Source: Microcoleus vaginatus HSN003
GTDB taxonomy: Bacteria > Cyanobacteriota > Cyanobacteriia > Cyanobacteriales > Microcoleaceae
DNA length: 64,000 nt
NCBI RefSeq assembly: GCF_022701255.1
Contig: NZ_CP031705.1
Location: forward strand, 6,634,001 to 6,698,000
Direction: 5' to 3'
Part shown: positions 55,635 through 64,000 of the stretch, one piece after another
Layout of the letters: each line of letters begins with the position of its first letter
How positions within the stretch are numbered: the first letter of the stretch is position 1
Notes under the pieces: model-generated
What the model saw: only the letters and a program-made list of their open reading frames with translations
Databases searched by the model: none
Told to the model about the DNA's origin: nothing
Program-made: the position numbers and the translations under genes

Positions 55635-56216
55635 ATGCAATTGATTTTTATGGGGCCTCCAGGGGCAGGAAAGGGAACTCAGGCTCAGCTTTTAGCAGCT
55701 CTCTGGAAAATACCCCACATTTCTACAGGTGACATCCTGCGCGCTTGCGTGGTCGCCAAAACTGCTTTGGGTGAAAAAGCCCAAGCCTACATGAATGCTG
55801 GTGAGTTGGTTCCCGACCAGTTATTGATGGATATCGTACAAGAACGCATGAATCAACCAGATGCTAGCGCTGGCTGGATTCTCGACGGCTTTCCGCGCAC
55901 AGTGCCGCAGGCAGCTTTTTTTGACAAACTGCTCTGCGATGTTGGCGGTGAGGGAAGTGCGTCTGGAAAAAACTGCGCTCTCAGAGCTGTCAATTTGGAC
56001 GTTCCTGACAATGTTTTGGTGGCTCGCCTACTGTCGCGGGGGCGTCAGGACGACAATGAGGAAACGATCCGCCGCCGATTGCAAGTTTATCGCGAGCAAA
56101 CTGAACCTTTGATTGAGTTTTACAGAAACCGCGAACAGTTAGTTGTGGTTGATGGCGATCGAGCGATGGAATTAGTCACAGCAGAACTGCAACAAGCTCT
56201 CTCGGGCGACTCTTGA
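55635..56216 (+). CDS. adk: Adenylate kinase (short form)
   Basis: 193 residues. P-loop FMGPPGAGKGTQAQLLAAL, NMP-binding STGDILRA and ILDGFPRTVPQAAFF, and a short lid (LLSRGRQDDNEETIRRRLQV) lacking the insertion of the long form. Balances ATP, ADP and AMP. It starts 5 bases after secY. A map gene often follows adk in other bacteria but is absent here. Confidence 0.96.
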   Translation: MQLIFMGPPGAGKGTQAQLLAALWKIPHISTGDILRACVVAKTALGEKAQAYMNAGELVPDQLLMDIVQERMNQPDASAGWILDGFPRTVPQAAFFDKLLCDVGGEGSASGKNCALRAVNLDVPDNVLVARLLSRGRQDDNEETIRRRLQVYREQTEPLIEFYRNREQLVVVDGDRAMELVTAELQQALSGDS

Positions 56217-56508
56217 ACCCTCTCAATACAGCTTGTTACTCACAAGCTTTTGCTAAGATATGTTAACTAGGAGCTTTTTGTGCTATCAGGTTTTGTGAGG
56301 GTTGCTAGAGACCGGATTGAACTCGATACTAATTGCTACAACTTTACTCAAGTAAAGCTAAAACAAGTGGTTGGTTGAGTCAATAAGTCGCTAAAGTCGC
56401 CCGAATTCTTGCCCGCTTTCCCGTTTGACTCCTACCAGTAAATAGGTTTTGAGGCAAATAGCGGGACACTCCTAGTTAATCAAATGTAGAGTTGAGGTAA
56501 ATACCAAA

Positions 56509-56733
56509 TTGTCTAAGCAAGATTTAATTGAAATGGAAGGGACAGTGACGGAATCCCTGCCTAATGCGATGTTTCGCGTTGACCTAGATAATGGGTTTAA
56601 TGTGCTAGCTCACATTTCCGGCAAGATCCGCCGCAACTACATCAAAATTCTGCCTGGCGATCGCGTCAAAGTCGAATTGACTCCCTACGACTTGACCAAA
56701 GGCAGGATTACTTATCGCCTTCGGAAAAAATAG
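56509..56733 (+). CDS. infA: Translation initiation factor IF-1
   Basis: 74 residues, OB fold: [51 protein letters not shown], essentially the cyanobacterial consensus. The start is TTG (56509), set by the conserved [11 protein letters not shown]-terminus and a GAGGTAA ribosome-binding site 9 bases upstream; no ATG fits. The 292-bp upstream spacer contains GCTAAGATATG (about 56250), a possible -10 region, so infA may have its own promoter. Confidence 0.96.
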
Positions 56734-56784
56734 GCTTAGATAAAACTTTCTAAAAACTAATTCTAAGTTTAATTTAGAGAGAAT

Positions 56785-56815
56785 TTGGTAAAAAGCTTCA
56801 AATTTATGCTATAAT
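56785..56815 (+). promoter_or_regulatory. Extended -10 promoter for the rpmJ-rpsM-rpsK-rpoA unit
   Basis: TGC-TATAAT (consensus -10 at 56810-56815 with extended TG) and TTGGTA at 56785-56790, spacing 19. It lies in the spacer after infA, about 280 nt before rpmJ. This is the best match to a housekeeping promoter that I saw in the window. Confidence 0.65.
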
Positions 56816-56820
56816 GCTAC

Positions 56821-57101
56821 GTTTGTAGTGTTGCCGAGAAGGGCGTCAACAACCCAGCGGTGTACCGGGTTAAGTCATTGTTACACCGTAAAAGTATCGC
56901 TCGCCAACACTCTGGCGCAGGCGAACTTTACCCAGCAATGGGAGTGGGTGCAAGCGGGCTCCTTCATGAAACAACCCGCACTTTATACAATTTAATCGAG
57001 GAGAGGCCTACACCTTGCCCAGCCTCTCCTCCCACCGCTCTACGGGCAGTCCCAGCGTGCCTGCTCTCCGGTAGAGCGGGGTTCTCCAGGCAGGAAGAAA
57101 G
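56821..57101 (+). ncRNA. Structured leader upstream of rpmJ (candidate regulatory RNA)
   Basis: At least six hairpins in 280 nt: TGTTG/CAACA (56829-56851), CGGTGTA/TACACCG (56858-56888), TCGCC/GGCGA (56901-56924), GCGGG/CCCGC (56954-56979), a perfect 10-bp GAGGAGAGGC/GCCTCTCCTC (56998-57031) and a perfect 9-bp CCGCTCTAC/GTAGAGCGG (57035-57079). The last ends 12 bases before the AGGAAG ribosome-binding site of rpmJ. It is unlike the repeat-filled AT-rich spacers nearby. It could be a ribosomal-protein-binding leader that regulates the alpha operon. No known RNA family is recognised. Confidence 0.55.
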
Positions 57102-57215
57102 ATGAAAGTTCGAGCATCTGTCAAAAAAATTTGTGAGAAATGTCGCGTCATCCGCCGTCGCGGTCGAGTGATGGTGATATGCACTAACCCGAAACACAAA
57201 CAGCGCCAAGGTTAG
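57102..57215 (+). CDS. rpmJ: 50S ribosomal protein L36
   Basis: 37 residues: [20 protein letters not shown], then [17 protein letters not shown]. The zinc ligands Cys11, Cys14, Cys27 and His32 are all present (C+ form). Start ATG is preceded by AGGAAG. It leads the alpha-operon part of the cluster. Confidence 0.97.
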   Translation: MKVRASVKKICEKCRVIRRRGRVMVICTNPKHKQRQG

Positions 57216-57298
57216 AAAAAAGGAAGATTGGGCAATGCACGCAGGTGCATCCTAATTGAACATTGTAGCCAAACAGGAAAACTAGGGAGACAAAAAGT

Positions 57299-57682
57299 GT
57301 GGCACGGATTGCCGGGGTAGACCTTCCACGCGATAAGCGCGTCGAAATAGGTCTGACATACATTTACGGAATAGGCCTGTCGAGGGCCCAAGAAATTATC
57401 GCTGCAACAGGCGTAAATCCTGACACTCGCGTCAAGGATTTAACAGAGACCGACGTGACTGCTCTGCGGGCTCACGTAGAAAGCACCTACCAAATCGAAG
57501 GAGACCTCCGGCGCTGGGAGTCAATGAACATCAAGCGCCTGATGGACATCGGAACTTATCGCGGTCGGCGTCACCGTTTGGGTCTGCCGGTGCGGGGACA
57601 ACGAACCCGTACTAACGCCCGAACCCGTCGTGGCGTCCGCCGAACAGTTGCGGGCAAGAAAAAGGCACCTTCCAAGAAGTAA
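57299..57682 (+). CDS. rpsM: 30S ribosomal protein S13
   Basis: 127 residues. The start is GTG (57299) with GGGAGA 8 bases before it. [20 protein letters not shown], then [20 protein letters not shown] and a basic tail ending KKKAPSKK. Contacts P-site tRNA and bridges to the large subunit. Confidence 0.98.
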   Translation: MARIAGVDLPRDKRVEIGLTYIYGIGLSRAQEIIAATGVNPDTRVKDLTETDVTALRAHVESTYQIEGDLRRWESMNIKRLMDIGTYRGRRHRLGLPVRGQRTRTNARTRRGVRRTVAGKKKAPSKK

Positions 57683-57766
57683 CATCTTTTTTGGAAAAAT
57701 ACGCTGGGGGCTGCTGGCTCCTAGCGCTTCAGGACATTAGTTGAGAGAAACGTTAAAGAGACTAAT

Positions 57767-58165
57767 ATGGCGCGACAACAAACAGGCAAGAAATCTGGTG
57801 CAAAAAAGCAGAAACGGAATGTACCCAATGGGGTAGGCTACATCCAGTCTACCTTTAACAACACGATTGTAACTATTACCGACCTCAACGGCGAAGTGAT
57901 ATCCTGGGCATCGGCAGGTTCCAGCGGTTTTAAAGGAGCGAAGAAAGGGACTCCCTTTGCAGCTCAAACAGCAGCAGAAAGTGCTGCCCGCAGAGCCAAC
58001 GACCAAGGAATGCGCCAAATAGAAGTAATGGTGAGCGGACCAGGAGCAGGTAGAGAAACTGCAATCCGGGCGCTGCAAGGGGCGGGACTGGAAATCACCC
58101 TGATTAGAGATGTTACCCCAATTCCTCACAACGGCTGTCGCCCTCCCAAGCGGCGTAGAGTCTAA
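57767..58165 (+). CDS. rpsK: 30S ribosomal protein S11
   Basis: 132 residues. [20 protein letters not shown], then [13 protein letters not shown] core ([20 protein letters not shown]) and [15 protein letters not shown] at the end. Forms the platform of the 30S subunit. Confidence 0.98.
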   Translation: MARQQTGKKSGAKKQKRNVPNGVGYIQSTFNNTIVTITDLNGEVISWASAGSSGFKGAKKGTPFAAQTAAESAARRANDQGMRQIEVMVSGPGAGRETAIRALQGAGLEITLIRDVTPIPHNGCRPPKRRRV

Positions 58166-58339
58166 AACGATTTGAGATTTTAGATTTTAGATTTTGGATA
58201 ATGGCTAACTGCTTAAAGTCAAAAACTAATGGTTCTAACTGTTGCCCCGTCCATCCAAAATCCGAAATCCGTTCAGGGGTATGCTCTGCAATCTAAAATC
58301 CAAAATCAAAAATCCAAAGTGGAAAAGGGAGGTCACTCC

Positions 58340-59284
58340 GTGGCGCAGTTTCAAATTGAATGTATAGAGTCTAACACTGACAAAGACCGCAGTCAGTACG
58401 GAAAATTTGTCCTGGAACCGCTCGATCGCGGTCAGGGAACAACTGTTGGGAATGCGCTGAGGCGAGTTCTGCTGTCAAACTTAGAAGGAACAGCAGTAAC
58501 TTCAGTCCGAATCGCGGGCGTCAATCACGAGTTTGCCACGATCGAAGGGGTACGTGAGGATGTTCTAGAAATTCTCCTGAACATGAAAGAGGTCGTCCTC
58601 AAAACTCATTCTCAGCAGCCGCAAATCGGCAGGTTGCGGATTGAAGGGCCTGTCACCGTTACGGCCGATCGATTCGATTTGCCCTCAGAGGTCGAATTGA
58701 TTGATCGATCCCAGTACATTGCAACTCTCTCCCCCGGTTCAGTTCTGGAAATGGAATTCAGAATTGAAAAAGGCATCGGATACCGAGCAGTAGACCGCAG
58801 TCGCGATGATGGGTCGGCTTTGGATTTTCTCCAAATTGACGCCATCTTTATGCCGATTCGCAGAGTCAACTACAGCGTTGAAGATGCTCGGGTAGGCGGG
58901 ACGGTCGAGAAAGATCGGCTGATTATGGAAATCTGGACTGATGGCAGCGTGACTCCTCAAGAAGCTTTGAGTCAATCTGCCAACATCCTGGTAGATTTAT
59001 TTGCACCTCTCAAAGACATCACCCAAGATTCTCTCAAACCAGAGTATCCAGGTGAGGCCGATCCTACTAGCCAAATTCCGATCGAAGAATTGCAGTTGTC
59101 CGTCCGGGCTTACAACTGTCTCAAGCGGGCTCAGATCAACTCAGTCGCAGACTTATTGGATTATACCCAAGAAGACTTGCTCGAGATCAAAAATTTCGGT
59201 CAGAAGTCCGCAGAAGAAGTGATTGAAGCTTTACAAAAACGCTTGGGCATTACCTTGCCCCAGGAAAAATCAGCTAAAACTTAA
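58340..59284 (+). CDS. rpoA: RNA polymerase alpha subunit
   Basis: 314 residues. The frame is open to 58229, but the added sequence translates ATCCAAA-type repeats; the GTG at 58340 follows AAGGGAGGT and gives MAQFQIECIESNTDKDRSQY, the usual cyanobacterial start. N-terminal domain (GTTVGNALRRVLLSNLEGTA) dimerises; C-terminal domain (about 235-314; LSVRAYNCLKRAQINSVADL, LEIKNFGQKSAEEVIEAL) binds UP elements and activators. Confidence 0.97.
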   Translation: MAQFQIECIESNTDKDRSQYGKFVLEPLDRGQGTTVGNALRRVLLSNLEGTAVTSVRIAGVNHEFATIEGVREDVLEILLNMKEVVLKTHSQQPQIGRLRIEGPVTVTADRFDLPSEVELIDRSQYIATLSPGSVLEMEFRIEKGIGYRAVDRSRDDGSALDFLQIDAIFMPIRRVNYSVEDARVGGTVEKDRLIMEIWTDGSVTPQEALSQSANILVDLFAPLKDITQDSLKPEYPGEADPTSQIPIEELQLSVRAYNCLKRAQINSVADLLDYTQEDLLEIKNFGQKSAEEVIEALQKRLGITLPQEKSAKT

Positions 59285-59409
59285 TCAACGGGTAACGGGT
59301 AAAAAAGTTCTGAATTTTAAGTAGGTGAGTTTTTAAGTTAAAGAAATCACCGCTCAAAACTCACGCACTATCCCCACGCCCACTTACCAATTACCAATTA
59401 CCAACTGCT

Positions 59410-59760
59410 ATGCGTCACCGCTGTCGCGTTCCCCAACTCAGCAAACCGGCTGACCAGCGTCGCGCCCTACTGCGCTCGCTGACCACCGAATTAATCCGTC
59501 ACGGTAAAATCACTACCACTCTCGCCCGCGCCAAAGCGCTGCGCTCAGAGGCGGACAGGATGATTACCCTGGCCAAAGATGGCTCCTTGGCCGCTCGCCG
59601 CCAAGCTATGGGCTATATCTACGATAAACAGTTAGTACACGCCTTGTTTGAGGCGGCACAAGAACGGTACGGCTCGCGCAACGGCGGCTACACCCGCGTC
59701 GTGCGAACAGTCCCCCGTCAAGGAGACAATTCCGAAATGGCGATCGTTGAACTGGTTTAA
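59410..59760 (+). CDS. rplQ: 50S ribosomal protein L17
   Basis: 116 residues. [40 protein letters not shown] and [20 protein letters not shown]. The previous spacer (125 bp) has ATTACCA heptamers up to the start. Confidence 0.98.
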   Translation: MRHRCRVPQLSKPADQRRALLRSLTTELIRHGKITTTLARAKALRSEADRMITLAKDGSLAARRQAMGYIYDKQLVHALFEAAQERYGSRNGGYTRVVRTVPRQGDNSEMAIVELV

Positions 59761-59789
59761 TTCCATTTTGGGTTGGAGATTTGTGATTT

Positions 59790-60653
59790 ATGACTGACAA
59801 TCCACAATCCCCAATCGAAAATCCCCAATCGATACAGCGCGTTGCTCTGGTGATCCAATACCTCGGCACTAACTTTCACGGTTGGCAGCGACAGCCGAAC
59901 CAGCGTACAGTACAAGAAGAAATTGAAACAGCAATATCGACTGTTCTGGAACGCCCGGTAACGCTGCACGCTGCCGGGAGAACCGATGCGGGAGTTCATG
60001 CCGCTGCTCAAGTAGCCCATTTTGATGCCTGCGGCCCAATTCCGGCTCACCGCTGGGCAAGCGTTCTCAACTCTCGACTGGCAAAAGATATTTTAATTCG
60101 AGCTTCGGCAAAGGTGGAACCTACCTGGCACGCTCGGTTCTCAGCCAGTTGGCGGCGCTATCGCTACACCCTTTATACAGATCCGACCCCTAATTTGTTT
60201 GTGCGTCCTTTTGCTTGGCACTGCTATCACGCGCCTGTGGATGAATCTTTGATTCAGACAGCTTTGACACCCCTAATCGGGCGGCATCACCTGGCTGCTT
60301 TCCACCGCGCGGGGTCAGCCCGCCCCCATTCCTGGGTGGACGTACAAGCTGCAGAGTGTCACCGTTCTGGGCCTCTTGTCTATATTGAGGTTCAGGCCAG
60401 CGGGTTTCTGTACGGGATGATGCGGCTGCTGGTGGGGTTGCTGGTACAGGTGGGTCGCGGGGAAAGACCGATCGACAATTTCACAGATATCTGGGTCAAC
60501 GAACGCCGAGAAATGGTAAAATACGCCGCTCCCGCTCAAGGTTTGTGCCTGCTGCGGGTTGGCTATTCAGAATTTCCCTTTCCCCCAGAGGTCTGGTACG
60601 ACACTCAGCCAAAATTAGTCATGAGTCATGAGTCATTAGTCATTAGTCATTAG
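59790..60653 (+). CDS. truA: tRNA pseudouridine synthase A
   Basis: 287 residues. Catalyses pseudouridine at tRNA positions 38-40. Catalytic Asp66 in LHAAGRTDAGVHAAAQVAHF; also NFHGWQRQPNQRTVQEEIE and the C-terminal SGFLYGMMRLLVGLLVQVG. Downstream of rplQ by 29 bp. The last residues translate a CATTAGT repeat (SHESLVISH), so the stop is provided by a heptamer array. Confidence 0.95.
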   Translation: MTDNPQSPIENPQSIQRVALVIQYLGTNFHGWQRQPNQRTVQEEIETAISTVLERPVTLHAAGRTDAGVHAAAQVAHFDACGPIPAHRWASVLNSRLAKDILIRASAKVEPTWHARFSASWRRYRYTLYTDPTPNLFVRPFAWHCYHAPVDESLIQTALTPLIGRHHLAAFHRAGSARPHSWVDVQAAECHRSGPLVYIEVQASGFLYGMMRLLVGLLVQVGRGERPIDNFTDIWVNERREMVKYAAPAQGLCLLRVGYSEFPFPPEVWYDTQPKLVMSHESLVISH

Positions 60654-60764
60654 GTAACTACTAATAAAAAACTAAGGACAACTAACAATTAAAAACTGAC
60701 AACTGACAACTGACAACTGACACCTAACAACAGTTAACAGTTAACAGACAACTAACAACAAACA

Positions 60765-61220
60765 ATGAACAAAACTTACGTTCCTACTCAAGACTCCCTA
60801 GAGCACAAGTGGTACGTGGTCGATGCCGCTGACCAGCGGCTGGGCCGTCTGGCAACTGAAGTTGCCATGTACCTCCGGGGGAAACACAAACCGACTTACA
60901 CTCCTTCTATGGACACCGGTGACTTCGTAATTGTCATCAATGCCGACAAAATCGCTGTTACTGGCAAAAAACGTACCCAGAAAATCTACCGCCGCCATTC
61001 TGGAAGACCGGGCGGGATGAAAACAGAAACTTTTGCCAAATTGCAAGTACGTTTGCCCGAAAGAATCGTCGAAGAAGCTATACGGGGAATGCTGCCTCAC
61101 ACTTCTCTCGGCAGACAACTGTTTACTAAACTGAAGGTGTACGCCGGCCCCAACCACCCGCACCAAGCTCAAAAACCAGAAGAATTAATTGTTCACACGA
61201 TTCCGGGAGGAAATGAGTAA
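60765..61220 (+). CDS. rplM: 50S ribosomal protein L13
   Basis: 151 residues. [37 protein letters not shown] region ([20 protein letters not shown]), and the C-terminal [20 protein letters not shown]. Early 50S assembly protein. The stop shares a base with the rpsI start (TAATG). Spacer before it is made of CAACTGA/CAACTAA repeats. Confidence 0.98.
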   Translation: MNKTYVPTQDSLEHKWYVVDAADQRLGRLATEVAMYLRGKHKPTYTPSMDTGDFVIVINADKIAVTGKKRTQKIYRRHSGRPGGMKTETFAKLQVRLPERIVEEAIRGMLPHTSLGRQLFTKLKVYAGPNHPHQAQKPEELIVHTIPGGNE

Positions 61221-61633
61221 TGCAAGCAACAGATACATCCGGTCGCGCTGTGTACTGGGGTACCGGACGCCGCAAGCGTTCCGTAGCGCGGGTGCGCTTG
61301 GTTCCCGGCACTGGCATATTGACTGTCAATGGTAAAGAGGGGGATTTGTACCTGCAGTTCAACCCTACTTATTTGGCTCTAGCTAAGGCCCCTCTGGAAA
61401 CTTTGGGTCTGGAAAATGAGTACGACATTTTGGTAAAAGTCGAAGGCGGTGGCTTGACAGGTCAGGCTGACTCGATTCGCTTGGGTGTCGCTAGAGCACT
61501 GTGCCAATTAGACCCGGAAAACCGCAAACCCCTCAAAATTGAAGGCTATTTGACTCGCGACCCGCGGGCAAAAGAACGGAAAAAGTACGGTTTGCGGAAA
61601 GCTCGCAAAGCTCCTCAATACTCGAAGCGGTAA
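61220..61633 (+). CDS. rpsI: 30S ribosomal protein S9
   Basis: 137 residues. [20 protein letters not shown] at the N-terminus, [20 protein letters not shown], and the P-site tail [12 protein letters not shown]. Coupled to rplM by a 1-base overlap. A GAAGGAA repeat (61640-61675) follows the stop. Confidence 0.98.
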   Translation: MQATDTSGRAVYWGTGRRKRSVARVRLVPGTGILTVNGKEGDLYLQFNPTYLALAKAPLETLGLENEYDILVKVEGGGLTGQADSIRLGVARALCQLDPENRKPLKIEGYLTRDPRAKERKKYGLRKARKAPQYSKR

Positions 61634-61844
61634 TCAAGGGAAGAAGGAAGAAGGAAGAAGGAAGAAGGAAGAAAGAAAAGGCAAAATTATCTATCCAGAT
61701 TTTATCTGCCTTTTTTTGAAGTTTATTTCCGATTCCTGATTCCTGGTTCCAACAGATATAAGGCAAAATTGCTGCTGTTGTTGGTGTACAAGTCCTGCGG
61801 CAGCTAAAATGGTTGTAAAGTCAAAAATTAGAGAGTAAAAAACA

Positions 61845-62153
61845 ATGGCAAAAGATGGCATTCACCCTGAGTGGTATCCAGAATCTCAGGTTTATTGCAA
61901 CGGAGAACTGGTAATGACTGTTGGTTCCACTAGACCCAAGCTTCAAGTTGATGTCTGGTCGGGAAATCATCCTTTTTATACTGGCACTCAGAAGATTATT
62001 GATACAGAAGGTCGTGTGGAACGCTTTATGCGGAAATACGGCATGACCGAGGTAGAAATGCCGAAGGCAGATGCTTCATCGGGACCGCTGAAAATGGAAG
62101 ATCCCAAAGCAGATGCTTCTAAGGCTGCTGGTAAAGGCAAAAAGAAGAAGTAG
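61845..62153 (+). CDS. rpmE: 50S ribosomal protein L31 with C-terminal extension
   Basis: 102 residues; residues 1-75 are L31 (GIHPEWYPESQVYCNGELVM, DVWSGNHPFYTGTQKIIDTE, GRVERFMRKYG). The C-terminal 30 residues (Lys/Asp/Ala-rich, ending KGKKKK) are an extra basic tail. Of the usual zinc cysteines only Cys18 remains, so it is the zinc-free (C-) form. Confidence 0.95.
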   Translation: MAKDGIHPEWYPESQVYCNGELVMTVGSTRPKLQVDVWSGNHPFYTGTQKIIDTEGRVERFMRKYGMTEVEMPKADASSGPLKMEDPKADASKAAGKGKKKK

Positions 62154-62210
62154 CCGGATTGTCATTTGTCCGCAGTTTGTTGAGAGTAGTTCTTTCTACT
62201 GACAACTTAC

Positions 62211-62464
62211 CGCCCTCGGATTTTAGATTTTAGATTGAAGACTTGCTATGCAGGTAGTTTAGTTCGATCGACATTCTATCCTAACTGCTCTTGAGTTCTA
62301 AAATCTAAAATCTAAAATCGATCCGCCCTCGGATTGGAGAGTTTAGATTGAAGACTTGCTATGCAGGCATTTGAGTGCGATAGAGTTAAGTTCGATCGAG
62401 ATTCTACCCCAACTGTTCTTCAAATCTAAAATCTAAAATCTAAAATCTAAAATCTAAAATCGAT
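62211..62464 (+). repeat. Tandem duplication and AATCTAA heptamers before prfA
   Basis: Two imperfect copies of about 113-140 bp, each starting CGCCCTCGGATT and containing TTGAAGACTTGCTATGCAGG and TTCGATCG, and each ending in an ATCTAAA array (three units in the first, six in the second) plus ATCGAT. This fills the rpmE-prfA gap (330 bp) and ends 20 bases before the prfA ATG. Confidence 0.85.
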
Positions 62465-62483
62465 AGACGGAGGACAACTGACA

Positions 62484-63578
62484 ATGGCTGAATCTTATTT
62501 GCTGGATAAATTGAAGTCGGTAGAGCAAACTTTTAATGAGTTGACTCGCCGCATGGCTGACCCGGATGTGGCTAGGGACAATCAAGAGTTTCAACGGGTA
62601 GCAAAAGCTCGATCGTCCCTGGAGGAAGTGGTCGATACTTTTGCTCTGTGGAAAACCACTCAGGACGATTTAGTAGGTGTGCGACAGGTTCTCAAGGAAG
62701 CAGCGGGCGATCGAGATATGCAAGAAATGGCCGCGCTGGAAGTTCAGGAACTTGAGGCGAAGCTGCAGAGTTTGGAAAGTCGTTTGAAGGTTTTGCTGCT
62801 CCCCCGCGACCCGAACGATGACAAGAATATTATGCTGGAAATTCGGGCCGGTACTGGCGGAGATGAGGCTAGTATTTGGGCGGGAGATTTGCTGCGGCTC
62901 TATTCGCGCTACGCTCAAACTCAAGGCTGGCAGGTGAAGTTGGTGAGCGAGTCGCTGGCGGAAATGGGTGGCTTTAAAGAGGTAATTCTGGAAATTACAG
63001 GCGACAGCGTTTACAGCAAGCTGAAGTTTGAGGCTGGAGTACACCGGGTGCAGCGAGTGCCTGTGACTGAAGCTGGCGGCCGGGTGCATACTTCGACGGC
63101 GACAGTAGCTGTGATGCCGGAGGTTGATGATGTGGAGATTCACATCGATCCAAAGGATATTGAGATGAGCACGGCTCGATCGGGCGGCGCTGGCGGTCAA
63201 AACGTGAACAAGGTGGAAACCGCTGCGGATTTGTTTCACAAGCCGACGGGAATTCGGATTTTCTGTACTGAGGAGCGCAGTCAGTTGCAGAATAAGGAGC
63301 GGGCGATGCAGATTTTGCGGGCTAAGCTCTATGAGATGAAGTTGCGGGAGCAGCAGGATGAGGTGAAGTCGCGGCGTTTGGCTCAGGTTGGTACTGGTTC
63401 GCGATCGGAGAAGATTCGCACTTACAACTATAAGGACAATCGGGCTACCGACCACCGTTTGGGGGAAAATTTCTCGCTCAATAGTGTTTTGGAAGGGGAT
63501 ATTGAGGGGATTATTCAAACTTGCATTTCTCAGGATCAGCAGGAACGTTTGGCTGAGTTGGCTGCTTCTACTAATTGA
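62484..63578 (+). CDS. prfA: Peptide chain release factor 1
   Basis: 364 residues. Terminates translation at UAA and UAG. The codon-recognition motif is PVT (193-195), corresponding to the PxT motif of RF1; the catalytic GGQ motif is at 237-239 in [20 protein letters not shown]. An intact N-terminal helical domain and [20 protein letters not shown] are present. ATG start after GGAGGAC. Last gene of the ribosomal block, as in other cyanobacteria. Confidence 0.97.
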   Translation: MAESYLLDKLKSVEQTFNELTRRMADPDVARDNQEFQRVAKARSSLEEVVDTFALWKTTQDDLVGVRQVLKEAAGDRDMQEMAALEVQELEAKLQSLESRLKVLLLPRDPNDDKNIMLEIRAGTGGDEASIWAGDLLRLYSRYAQTQGWQVKLVSESLAEMGGFKEVILEITGDSVYSKLKFEAGVHRVQRVPVTEAGGRVHTSTATVAVMPEVDDVEIHIDPKDIEMSTARSGGAGGQNVNKVETAADLFHKPTGIRIFCTEERSQLQNKERAMQILRAKLYEMKLREQQDEVKSRRLAQVGTGSRSEKIRTYNYKDNRATDHRLGENFSLNSVLEGDIEGIIQTCISQDQQERLAELAASTN

Positions 63579-63616
63579 TCGAGTGATGGGGGGCTAGGCG
63601 CATTGTTTGCTCAGCC

Positions 63617-63889
63617 TCAGTTCCCTTGTGATGCTTGAATCCCCTCTCCAATTAAAGGTTCTATTGCTTTCCCTTCAAAAAATTGAGAAAATAAGTATAG
63701 TGGGGCACATACTAGCCCCAATCCATTGATAATCATGGCTTAAACTACCCGACCGGGACTGACTATCTCGCCCGGTTGTTCGCCTACTAAGTGATTGATT
63801 TTTTGGACGGTTCCTAGGGAATCAACTAGACCTGCTACTAAACCTAGGTGCTCTAAGTTTTCTACTGTTATCTCAGTTTTTTTTAGCAC
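63617..63889 (-). pseudogene. Decayed DUF4277 (IS1634-type) transposase, N-terminal part
   Basis: Minus-strand translation from about 63889 gives LKKTEITVENLEHLGLVAGL, VDSLGTVQKINHLVGEQPGE, IVSPGRVV, then a stop codon (TAA) where transposases of this family have Lys, then AMIINGLGLVCAPLYLFSQF, FEGKAIEPLIGEGIQASQ, and a final TGA. This is the N-terminal DUF4277 domain of IS1634-family transposases; the catalytic DDE part is missing. Too short or interrupted to be called as an open frame. Confidence 0.78.
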
Positions 63890-64000
63890 GGGCTGCTAAA
63901 TCGTAATTTTATCGGGACTCTGGCTCGCAAGTTTACACTATTTTTTGGTGATGGTTGGCTACCGCTCGTGATTGCAATTAACGTATTTTCCTCATCAATC
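63890..64000. other. Sequence upstream of the transposase remnant
   Basis: AT-rich with several stop codons in all frames on the minus strand; probably the rest of the insertion element's 5' end. No inverted terminal repeat could be defined because the window ends. Confidence 0.35.

Noticed and set aside
62670-63518. 282-codon minus-strand frame opposite prfA
   Set aside because: Shadow of prfA, which is complete and conserved on the plus strand.

Overview
The window is a stretch of chromosome from a filamentous, non-marine cyanobacterium, most like the Oscillatoria/Microcoleus group. The level 'cyanobacterium' is well supported: HIP1 octamers (GCGATCGC) are everywhere, and the genes include ndhN, crtH, sipA, a DUF4327 protein and a ribosomal superoperon with the cyanobacterial gene set. 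The group within cyanobacteria is inferred from the dense heptameric repeats and gene content and is not proven. No rRNA, tRNA, prophage, CRISPR array or complete insertion sequence was found.

Region 1 (1-12.4 kb) is an iron/siderophore transport island: a TonB-dependent receptor (5' end outside the window), a PepSY membrane protein, an MFS exporter of the siderophore-export type, a secreted Ntn-hydrolase acylase, a secreted MORN-repeat protein, a TonB-like energy transducer, and divergently transcribed exbB-exbD. Together these would export a siderophore, recapture the ferric form at the outer membrane and power uptake. The acylase could mature or degrade an acylated siderophore or signal.

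Region 2 (12.6-34.6 kb) is mixed housekeeping: hemL (TTG start), hisIE, an MFS transporter, a split pair of GDT1/TMEM165 cation exporters, upp, crtH, a pentapeptide-repeat protein, a large CBS-PAS-GGDEF-EAL regulator, sipA, a tandemly duplicated two-gene module (small helical protein plus GIY-YIG nuclease, one nuclease copy broken by a nonsense codon), rbfA, a GH3 glycosidase carrying an in-frame palindromic insertion, a DUF4327 protein, an orphan CUT1-type ABC ATPase, an HD hydrolase and a Uma2 nuclease.

Region 3 (34.6-43.8 kb) holds decayed sequence, two consecutive sensor kinases (hybrid HK, then REC-HK), a thymidylate-synthase-family protein overlapping a dCMP deaminase gene (a compact dTMP-supply operon), a coiled-coil protein, a vWA protein and ndhN.

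Region 4 (44.1-63.6 kb) is the S10-spc-alpha ribosomal superoperon: rplC-rplD-rplW-rplB-rpsS-rplV-rpsC-rplP-rpmC-rpsQ-rplN-rplX-rplE-rpsH-rplF-rplR-rpsE-rplO-secY-adk-infA-rpmJ-rpsM-rpsK-rpoA-rplQ-truA-rplM-rpsI-rpmE-prfA. rpsJ, rpsN and rpmD are absent. Its spacers are unusually long and full of heptameric tandem repeats of several families. A strong extended -10 promoter and a heavily structured leader of about 280 nt precede rpmJ. The window ends in a decayed DUF4277 (IS1634-type) transposase.

The best candidates for undescribed biology are the acylase inside the siderophore island, the duplicated GIY-YIG/small-protein module, the rpmJ leader, a MITE-like repeat whose core is a variable heptamer array, and the thymidylate synthase with an extra N-terminal domain.
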